A DNA stretch of 5,240 nucleotides from Muribaculaceae bacterium (GTDB lineage: Bacteria; Bacteroidota; Bacteroidia; Bacteroidales; Muribaculaceae): positions 1 through 5,240 of the forward strand of contig VSPF01000179.1 in the NCBI GenBank assembly GCA_009775195.1. The letters are read 5' to 3'. The notes beneath the pieces were generated by a model that saw only the letters and a list, made by a program, of their open reading frames with translations, ran no database searches and had not been told where the DNA came from. Positions 1 to 4,392 of the stretch are shown here, in pieces. The position numbers and the translations under genes were made by a program. Positions within the stretch are counted from its first letter, which is position 1, and every line of letters starts with the position of its first letter.

Positions 1-524
1 CCGCCAATGTCGTTTGCGCCACTGGTGCGGCCGCCGAGCGTCCCGTCGGCCTTAAACTTCATAATGTTGTTGAGGCCGCAGGCAACGCCCCGGTTGCCGT
101 TGGTGTCGTAGGGGTAGAAGGTGACCGACACTATGGCCCACACGCCGCTGTAGACTTCTTCCTCGTCGACGATGGGAGCCTTGTCGCGGTCGACGATGCC
201 GGGGCGCGTGCTGCTCTTGGCGTTGACGTAGAGCATGCCGGCATATACGTCGTCGTCCTTGTCGTCGCCGTCGCGCAGCGGCATGTCGAGCTTCTTGGGC
301 TCCTTGCCGCCCCACTTCGACACTATGCCGGAGTTCTTGGCGGCCTCGATGGCCTTCCTTATGGCGGCGAGGGTCTCTTTCTCGCCTGCCGGGATAAGCA
401 CGTTGGTCATGTACTTAGCGTTCTTGTCGTCGCCGTCGGGGTTGTACTTGCTGAACACGTGGGTGTAGCTCAGTCGGCATGGGCCGAAGACTACTTTGCT
501 GTCTTTTACTTTAGGTGTAATCAT
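1..524 (-). CDS. DUF2815 / Enc34-type ssDNA-binding protein (3' end cut by window edge)
   Basis: Starts at the ATG on 524-522 and stays open to base 1, giving 174 full codons; the stop is outside the window. The protein fits the DUF2815 family (renamed Enc34 ssDNA-binding after the Enterobacter phage Enc34 protein). Visible family-like segments are MPLRDGD at residues 81-87, NAKSSTRPGIVD at 101-112, YSGVWAIVSVTFYPYD at 125-140, and the Gly/Asn-rich GVACGLNNIMKF at 146-157. The family is usually about 180-200 residues with an acidic C-terminal tail, so only the tail should be missing. By family knowledge it coats single-stranded DNA in phage replication or recombination. It lies 22 bp downstream of the DUF2800 nuclease gene on the same strand; this nuclease-SSB pairing is common in phage replication modules. 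No Shine-Dalgarno is present, and the leader is A/T-rich as in Bacteroidota. The family assignment is from motif recall, without a search. Confidence 0.88.
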   Translation of the reverse strand, partial: MITPKVKDSKVVFGPCRLSYTHVFSKYNPDGDDKNAKYMTNVLIPAGEKETLAAIRKAIEAAKNSGIVSKWGGKEPKKLDMPLRDGDDKDDDVYAGMLYVNAKSSTRPGIVDRDKAPIVDEEEVYSGVWAIVSVTFYPYDTNGNRGVACGLNNIMKFKADGTLGGRTSGANDIG

Positions 525-546
525 GCTGTTTGTTGATAAAATGGGT

Positions 547-1704
547 TTATAGTTTGATATCGTTGAAATCGTCTGCCGCTGCATTGTATGCCGGGCGTTT
601 GTCGTCGGCAGTTGCCAGTGTCGGTTTGCCCTGGGGCTTGGCGATATAGTCCGCGCAGAGTGCCGCCAGGCGCTTCTTGCCCACGAGCTTCTCGAGGTCG
701 CCTATGCCGCACAGCGTGGCCGGCTTCATGTACTCGCTCTCGTCGTAGCCCTCTTTCGACAGCAGGTCGATGACGGCCTTGTCGTCGGTAATCTTGCGCA
801 CGCTCCGTCCCTCGACCAACTTGTAGCCGGGATAGCTTGTGCCGGCAAGTGCCTGTTGCAGGGTGTAGTCTTCCATGGTCGACACCCACGACTTTATGAC
901 GGGCAGCCAGGGCAGTATGTCGGCGGCAATCTGCTGAGTGGTGAGCAGCCCCGGGTCAGTGTTTCCCCGCGCAGTATCGGCGCACCGTTCGGCAAGGGCC
1001 CGGCACCAGCCCTTCACCTTGCAGAACTGGCACCACTCGCCGGGGTTCTGCCGCCCCTCACCGCTGAAGGCCTCCAACGCCCTGGGGCGCAGTACCTCGT
1101 CGGCCCATTTCAGTAGGTCGGCAACCGACATCTCGAACTCGCTCAGGTTGTCGATGCGCGGCTGCACTATGGTCATGCGCACCCTCTCTATGCGGTATTC
1201 GAAGCTGTGGCGCAGGAAGGCGCCGATGGCGTAGATTTTCATCTGCTCGTTGTCGACGGCCGACACGCGCACGCCTTTGCCGTACTTGAAGTCGATAACT
1301 TCCATCAGCCCGTCGGCTATGATTGTGGCGTCGGACGTGCCGAAGGCCTCCGGCACATATTCCGAGAAATCGAGGCGCGTCTCCACCAGCAGCTGCGCGT
1401 CACGGGTGAGCATCCTTGCTGCGTTGAATTTCTCCAGCACGATGGCGGCGTAGGTGTCGGTGTACTCGTCCATCTCGCCCGTGTGGTACTGGTCGTTAAG
1501 CTGCGCTATTTCCTTTTCCTCGCCGGCAGTGCCGAGCTTCAAAAACGTCTTTAGCTTCTTGGCGCAGTATGCGTGCGCCAGCGTGCCCTCCTGGGCGTAG
1601 CTGCTATCCGTGTCGGGGGCGGTTGCCTCCAGTCGTGGCGCGGCGGTGCAGTTCATCCACCTGTGCGCCGCCGACGGTGATAATAATGCGTGTTGTCCTG
1701 GCAT
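547..1704 (-). CDS. DUF2800 family Cas4/RecB-like PD-(D/E)XK nuclease
   Basis: A 385-aa protein starting MPGQHALLSPSAAHRWMNC, about the usual length of phage DUF2800 proteins. Nuclease-core features in order: the N-terminal SPSAAHRWMNC with Cys19; EGTLAHAY (Glu39, His44), matching the conserved helix His; FGTSDA with Asp125; IDFKYGKG with Asp138 and Lys140 (the D-x-K of the PD-(D/E)XK core); and NEQMKIYA with Gln154. A C-terminal Cys225-x2-Cys228-x5-Cys234 together with Cys19 makes the four-cysteine arrangement that binds a [4Fe-4S] cluster in Cas4 and AddB-type nucleases. The expected role is DNA end processing or exonuclease activity in phage replication or recombination; the substrate cannot be read from sequence. 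It starts 12 bp after the stop of the upstream gene and is followed 22 bp later by the DUF2815 ssDNA-binding gene, so the two are probably co-transcribed and may act together. All key residues are present, so it is probably active. Confidence 0.92.
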   Translation of the reverse strand: MPGQHALLSPSAAHRWMNCTAAPRLEATAPDTDSSYAQEGTLAHAYCAKKLKTFLKLGTAGEEKEIAQLNDQYHTGEMDEYTDTYAAIVLEKFNAARMLTRDAQLLVETRLDFSEYVPEAFGTSDATIIADGLMEVIDFKYGKGVRVSAVDNEQMKIYAIGAFLRHSFEYRIERVRMTIVQPRIDNLSEFEMSVADLLKWADEVLRPRALEAFSGEGRQNPGEWCQFCKVKGWCRALAERCADTARGNTDPGLLTTQQIAADILPWLPVIKSWVSTMEDYTLQQALAGTSYPGYKLVEGRSVRKITDDKAVIDLLSKEGYDESEYMKPATLCGIGDLEKLVGKKRLAALCADYIAKPQGKPTLATADDKRPAYNAAADDFNDIKL

Positions 1705-1716
1705 GGTTCCGTCGCT

Positions 1717-2310
1717 TTAGAATGGCGCGTTAGGCGCGGTGACATTTCCGTTGTCGTCAAGCACCAGCTCGTCGCACATGGCCCTGAAGGCTTCGGCCTT
1801 CTCCATGGTGTCGATATACGACGGCTTCTCGTAGCCGAGCTGCACAGCTATTTGTATGAATATCCGGGATAGCGGCTTGTGGTACTTTTTGTAGTTCTCG
1901 CTGCCGGCATTTTCCTTGTAGTCCTCGCCCTCGAAGCGCTGGCGGGCGCGGTGCATAATCTCGCGGATAACCTCGGCAACTTTCTTGGGGTTTGCCGGTG
2001 CGACCCCCGAGGCTGCGGGCTGCGGCTCTGCCGGTTGCGGTTCGGCCACGGTTTTTGGTGCTTCGGGCTGAGGTTCTGCCACGGCCTCGGTTTCGGGCAC
2101 TGCGGTCACTTCTACGGCCATGGGGGCGTCCTCTTCTGCCTGAGGGTCGTCGCCCTTGCTCACCGTTATTGTCACGTTCGACTCGCGGCGCACCTGCGCG
2201 CCGAGTTCCTTGCCAATTGATTTTTCAATACGTCTGCCGAGGTTGGGCAGCTTGTCTTCCAACAGTTCGAACAGCCTGTCGGAGAGCGTGAATTTTACTT
2301 GTAATTCCAT
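1717..2310 (-). CDS. Two-domain phage early protein of unknown function with Pro/Glu/Ala linker
   Basis: Product not recognised by name. I prefer the ATG at 2310-2308 (MELQVKFTLSD, 197 aa). An in-frame ATG at 2340 would overlap the upstream stop by 17 bp and add ten residues (MRQIDNQISD) that look like translated leader. Residues 1-52 form a compact domain with amphipathic helices (LFELLEDKLPNLGRRIEKSI) and a short beta-like NVTITV end. Residues about 53-106 are a low-complexity linker rich in Pro, Glu and Ala, with AEPQP at 78-82, 89-93 and 94-98. Residues about 107-197 form a mostly helical domain (KKVAEVIREIMHRARQRFEG, then YKKYHKPL and GYEKPSYIDT). A tethered N-domain plus C-domain suggests an adaptor or DNA-binding accessory, but no function can be assigned. 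It sits between the HTH gene (13 bp upstream) and the DUF2800 nuclease gene (12 bp downstream) in the early operon. Confidence 0.82.
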   Translation of the reverse strand: MELQVKFTLSDRLFELLEDKLPNLGRRIEKSIGKELGAQVRRESNVTITVSKGDDPQAEEDAPMAVEVTAVPETEAVAEPQPEAPKTVAEPQPAEPQPAASGVAPANPKKVAEVIREIMHRARQRFEGEDYKENAGSENYKKYHKPLSRIFIQIAVQLGYEKPSYIDTMEKAEAFRAMCDELVLDDNGNVTAPNAPF

Positions 2311-2323
2311 GTCTGATATTTGA

Positions 2324-2620
2324 TTATCGATTTGTCGCATTGTTTCTAAGGCAGTATGCCTGCGCCTGGCCGTTGAGGTCGGCGTTTGTCGCCACCCGGT
2401 TCTCGGTGAGCCAATCCTCGAGCTCGGAGCGGCGGAAGAAGCAGTTCTTGCCGTTGGGCTTGTAGTGCGGTATCTGCCTTGCCGAGGTGAGCTTGTAGAG
2501 GTAGCTCTTCGCCACGCCCATGTACCGGGCGGCCTCGTCGAGGGTCAGCACTTCCTTGTGGCATAGTGCTATGCTTGTGCTGATTGTCAGTGCCAGTTTG
2601 TCTAATTCTTCCTGTGTCAT
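2324..2620 (-). CDS. Excisionase-like winged-HTH protein (HTH_17 type)
   Basis: A 98-aa protein with a MerR/excisionase-type HTH at residues 24-75: VLTLDEAARYMGVAKSYLY, then KLTSARQIPHYKPNGKN and FFRRSELEDWL. The pattern of a first helix on LDEAARYMGV, a recognition helix on AKSYLYKL, a wing around HYKPNGKNCFFRR and a final ELEDWL helix is diagnostic of the HTH_17 / DNA-binding excisionase family. The ATG overlaps the stop of the 67-aa gene by 4 bp (ATGA at 2620-2617), indicating translational coupling. The family includes directionality factors (Xis) for tyrosine integrases, and an integrase is present at 4393-5240. However, the gene sits in the early operon about 1.8 kb from int, so it may equally be an early regulator or a replication DNA-binding protein. 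DNA binding is near certain; the specific role is open. Confidence 0.88.
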   Translation of the reverse strand: MTQEELDKLALTISTSIALCHKEVLTLDEAARYMGVAKSYLYKLTSARQIPHYKPNGKNCFFRRSELEDWLTENRVATNADLNGQAQAYCLRNNATNR

Positions 2621-2820
2621 AGCCCCGGGGTCTTGGTTATCGTTAATCGATTATTTGCAAAGTCCGATACGGCGGAGAAACGACACTTGAGCGCATGTTG
2701 CAGCCGGTAAGCGATAGTCTTGCCGCAATCAATCGCTAATGCGTCCGGCAGCTCAAATGTTATGGACTGCCCCATCTCCATTTTGCGCAGTGCGGCGGTT
2801 GTCACTCTCTTCTTTTCCAT
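2617..2820 (-). CDS. Small hypothetical protein, first gene of the leftward early operon
   Basis: A 67-aa protein (MEKKRVTTAALRKMEMGQSI at the N-terminus) that I cannot name. The N-terminal part is basic and helical; it is followed by a beta-type stretch SITFELPDALAIDCG, a helix about AIDCGKTIAYRLQHALKC and a C-terminal strand NRLTITKT. This alternation and small size resemble the short DNA-binding or accessory proteins at the head of Bacteroidota phage early operons, but no motif proves it. Support for it being real: ATG at 2820 directly downstream of the divergent promoter region, GC content like the following genes, and an ATGA overlap with the HTH gene. It would be the first protein made when the leftward promoter is released. 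Confidence 0.75.
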   Translation of the reverse strand: MEKKRVTTAALRKMEMGQSITFELPDALAIDCGKTIAYRLQHALKCRFSAVSDFANNRLTITKTPGL

Positions 2821-2845
2821 AATAATTCATTTTGCTCGTTATTCT

Positions 2846-2878
2846 TTTGGCGGAAAAGAAAAACTGCCGTATATTTGC
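2846..2878 (+). promoter_or_regulatory. Candidate rightward promoter for the repressor unit
   Basis: TTTG at 2846-2849 and TATATTTG(C) at 2870-2878, separated by 20 bp, match the Bacteroidota promoter consensus on the plus strand. Transcription would begin near 2885 and give a leader of about 130 nt before the repressor ATG at 3018. It would face the leftward promoter, so the two transcripts would overlap by roughly 57 nt. The alternative is the closer TATTTTTG at 2961-2968, which has a perfect -7 match but no well-spaced -33 element (nearest TTTG is 25 bp upstream). Either or both may be used. Confidence 0.5.
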
Positions 2879-2895
2879 AGTTGGATATATGTAGA

Positions 2896-2914
2896 GTCTG
2901 GCAAATTGCCCGAC
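2896..2914. promoter_or_regulatory. 19-bp imperfect palindrome in the divergent region (possible operator)
   Basis: The sequence gtctggcaaattgcccgac reads the same on both strands around A2905 except for one pair (T2899/C2911); the inner 11 bp GGCAA-A-TTGCC are perfect. It lies between the two face-to-face promoter candidates, just downstream of both expected start points. Its size and symmetry suit a dimeric HTH protein such as the S24 repressor or a Cro-like factor. It could instead be a chance match or a short hairpin in the leader RNA. Confidence 0.45.
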
Positions 2915-2947
2915 AGCCTTTCTTATGTCCGTTTGTTATTTCGACGA

Positions 2948-2980
2948 CAAAGGTATTGGATATTTTTGGATATTACCAAA
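2948..2980 (-). promoter_or_regulatory. Leftward early promoter (Bacteroidota type)
   Basis: Read on the minus strand, TTTG at 2980-2977 is followed after 21 bp by TACCTTTG at 2955-2948. This matches the Bacteroidota -33 TTTG and -7 TAnnTTTG consensus exactly, with usual spacing. Transcription would start near 2942, leaving a leader of about 120 nt before the 67-aa gene. The space between the two elements contains two of the TTGGATAT repeats (2956-2963 and 2966-2973), well placed for repressor occlusion. The start site is an inference. Confidence 0.7.
2952..2977. promoter_or_regulatory. Candidate repressor operator: tandem TTGGATAT repeats inside the leftward promoter
   Basis: Two copies of TTGGATAT (2956-2963 and 2966-2973) lie exactly 10 bp apart, one helical turn, and are flanked by GGTA (2952-2955) and TACC (2974-2977). 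A third TTGGATAT lies at 2881-2888, at the start point of the candidate rightward promoter, and the shorter GGATAT recurs at 3010-3015 just before the repressor ATG. The repeats sit between the -33 and -7 elements of the leftward promoter, a typical place for a phage operator. That the S24 repressor binds here is inference. Confidence 0.45.
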
Positions 2981-3017
2981 TAAATCCATTTAATTAACTC
3001 TATTTTAACGGATATTT

Positions 3018-3686
3018 ATGGAAGTTAACAAAACAACCATTGATAATAATCAAGAAGAAATTCGGTTGAGATTAGATGATTATCTCGAATTTGATGAGCT
3101 AATCTCACCCACTGAATTTGCTAATACAGTGGGTATTGACCCATCTGGATTTATTAAGATGCTCAAAGGGCAAATGAAAATTACCCTTGCGACTCTTAAA
3201 AAAATTTCTGATGCAACCGGGCTTCGATTAGAATGGCTGATATTGGGTATAGAGCCCCAACGCAATGATCCGACACCCAAAATCAGCTATACCGAGGGCG
3301 TGCCGTACTACGACGAGGACTTCCTACTGGGCTTCGACGAGATAGGCACCCCGAGCAGCGAAAACCCCGACTTCCTCATCAGGATGCCGGGGTATGAAAA
3401 AGCGACGCTGTGGTGCAACGCCTCGGGTCACTCCATGGAGCCGGAGATTAACAACGGCGACATCATCGCCCTGCAGCGCGTCGAGGACTTCTCGTTCCTG
3501 CCCTTCGGCGACGTCTACGGCTTCATCACAACAAACGGTATGCGCACCATCAAGCGCCTCGGACGTGCAAGCCGCGAGGGGTACTACCGCCTCATTCCCA
3601 CTAACAAGGAATACGACGAACAGGAAATACCAATAAACAAAATCGCCCTTGTCTACCGCGTCATGGGTACAATGAAATCGTTTTGA
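3018..3686 (+). CDS. CI-like phage repressor: HTH plus S24 (LexA-type) C-terminal domain
   Basis: A 222-aa protein. Residues about 28-78 form a Cro/C1-type HTH (SPTEFANTVGIDPSGFIKML, then GQMKITLATLKKISDATGL). Residues about 93-218 are an S24/LexA-like domain with catalytic Ser139 in ASGHSMEPEINNGDIIAL and Lys179 in MRTIKRLGR. The expected role is a dimeric repressor maintaining lysogeny, with autocleavage on DNA damage. The Ala-Gly cleavage pair is not obvious: the equivalent place reads PYYDEDFLLGFDE (Leu104-Gly105, or Glu93-Gly94 further upstream), so cleavage may be slow or absent. The ATG at 3018 is preceded by an A/T-rich leader without Shine-Dalgarno. It is divergent from the early operon and 2 bp ahead of the secreted-protein gene. 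Base composition is split: about 36% GC over 3021-3240 and 60% over 3301-3600, with the change at the interdomain linker, which suggests a domain swap. Confidence 0.93.
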   Translation: MEVNKTTIDNNQEEIRLRLDDYLEFDELISPTEFANTVGIDPSGFIKMLKGQMKITLATLKKISDATGLRLEWLILGIEPQRNDPTPKISYTEGVPYYDEDFLLGFDEIGTPSSENPDFLIRMPGYEKATLWCNASGHSMEPEINNGDIIALQRVEDFSFLPFGDVYGFITTNGMRTIKRLGRASREGYYRLIPTNKEYDEQEIPINKIALVYRVMGTMKSF

Positions 3687-3688
3687 TT

Positions 3689-4237
3689 ATGAAAAAGCTA
3701 CTTTTAATTCTGGGACTTTTATTTCCCATGCTGGCAAACGCGCAATGGGTTGTCACCCCAAACGGCGTATTAGCCGACTCCATAACGGGTAAAGATTACA
3801 TGATTATTCAGAGAGAGGGTGCCTCCGCCGATTTGTATGGCAGCATATTGAAAAATGTCCATCGTATTTTTGTAAGACCAAAAGACGCGGTTTCAACCAT
3901 AGAAAATGAAATGATTTCAGTTAGAGGCTACGGAGAAACGTCTCTAAAATATGGTGGAATAAAGCAATATCTAAGGCCCTTAATTTCGGTAAAAATAGAA
4001 TTTAAGGATAATCGGATGAGAGTGTCGGGTAATTGGGTAAGTTCTCTCAGCGGGAATTCACTATCTGGTGCACCAAATGAAACAGACCCATATACCTTAT
4101 TCGTGAAAGGCGGTTGGAAATGTTTCGATAAAAATGGGGCAATCAAAAATGAAAAAAGATACAAAATTTATAATTCAGTTGTCAACCAATTTATCAACGA
4201 TATTTTGACTACTACTACCGAAGAAGACGACTGGTAA
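3689..4237 (+). CDS. Exported DUF4468-like protein, lysogeny-linked (moron candidate)
   Basis: A 182-aa protein starting at ATG 3689 (MKKLLLILGLLFPMLANAQW). An upstream in-frame TTG at 3683 overlaps the repressor stop and is less likely. Residues 1-19 are a clear Sec signal peptide (KK, then a Leu-rich core, then ANA) with signal peptidase I cleavage before Gln20, typical of Bacteroidota periplasmic or surface proteins; no lipobox Cys is present. The mature part resembles DUF4468 (TBP-like fold): a helix with DLYGSILKNVHRIFVRPKDA, a strand ENEMISVRGYGE, then PLISVKIEFKDNRMRVSGNW. The family is common in Bacteroidota with no settled function. The gene is AT-rich (about 37% over 3781-4200), unlike the early operon and integrase, and lies 2 bp after the repressor on the same strand, so it should be transcribed in the lysogen. 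The family call is moderate; export is strongly supported. Confidence 0.85.
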   Translation: MKKLLLILGLLFPMLANAQWVVTPNGVLADSITGKDYMIIQREGASADLYGSILKNVHRIFVRPKDAVSTIENEMISVRGYGETSLKYGGIKQYLRPLISVKIEFKDNRMRVSGNWVSSLSGNSLSGAPNETDPYTLFVKGGWKCFDKNGAIKNEKRYKIYNSVVNQFINDILTTTTEEDDW

Positions 4238-4275
4238 AGGACGCCTCTATTATTAGTTACGTATAAAACCAATTT

Positions 4276-4310
4276 AGGCTCATTCGCTTTATCCCAAAGC
4301 AAATGAGCCT
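4276..4310. terminator. Hairpin between convergent genes, probable bidirectional terminator
   Basis: AGGCTCATTCGCTTT (4276-4290) pairs with AAAGCAAATGAGCCT (4296-4310) over 15 positions with one mismatch, around the loop ATCCC. It lies 39 bp after the secreted-protein stop and 83 bp after the integrase stop, which is read from the other side. The downstream U-tract on the plus strand is weak (TTTAATA). A second, short hairpin, AGCC-TTAC-GGCT at 4327-4338, is followed by TTTTATTT and may add plus-strand termination. The rest of the 155-bp spacer shows nothing else I can identify. Confidence 0.6.
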
Positions 4311-4392
4311 TTAATACTCTATCCATAGCCTTACGGCTTTTTATTTCTCGGTGCGAAGATAAGGGAAAAAAATCTGATACTGCAAATAAATC

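Noticed and set aside
521..889. 122-aa minus-strand frame inside the DUF2800 gene
   Set aside because: It is an Arg/Gly-rich out-of-frame shadow of the well-supported nuclease gene.
856..1554. Several long plus-strand frames opposite the DUF2800 gene
   Set aside because: Long antisense frames are expected in GC-rich coding DNA; none shows recognisable motifs.
1879..2220. Plus-strand frame encoding a hydrophobic Leu/Val/Gly/Cys-rich product
   Set aside because: It is the antisense of the Pro/Glu/Ala linker gene; the apparent membrane-like composition comes from complementing GC-rich codons.
2311..2340. Upstream ATG at 2340 as start of the two-domain protein
   Set aside because: It would overlap the HTH gene by 17 bp and add ten leader-like residues; the ATG at 2310 gives cleaner spacing and a sensible N-terminus.
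2952..2977. GGTA...TACC flanks as part of a full 26-bp inverted operator
   Set aside because: Only the outer four base pairs and two scattered inner positions match; the inner sequence is a direct repeat, not a palindrome.
2720..2983. 87-aa plus-strand open frame over the divergent region
   Set aside because: It overlaps the 67-aa gene antisense and runs through both promoter candidates and the repeats; its protein has no coherent domain.
4238..4392. Phage attachment site next to the integrase
   Set aside because: No tRNA fragment or direct repeat is recognisable, the second att copy is not in the window, and int is oriented so that its upstream side, beyond 5240, is an equally likely location.
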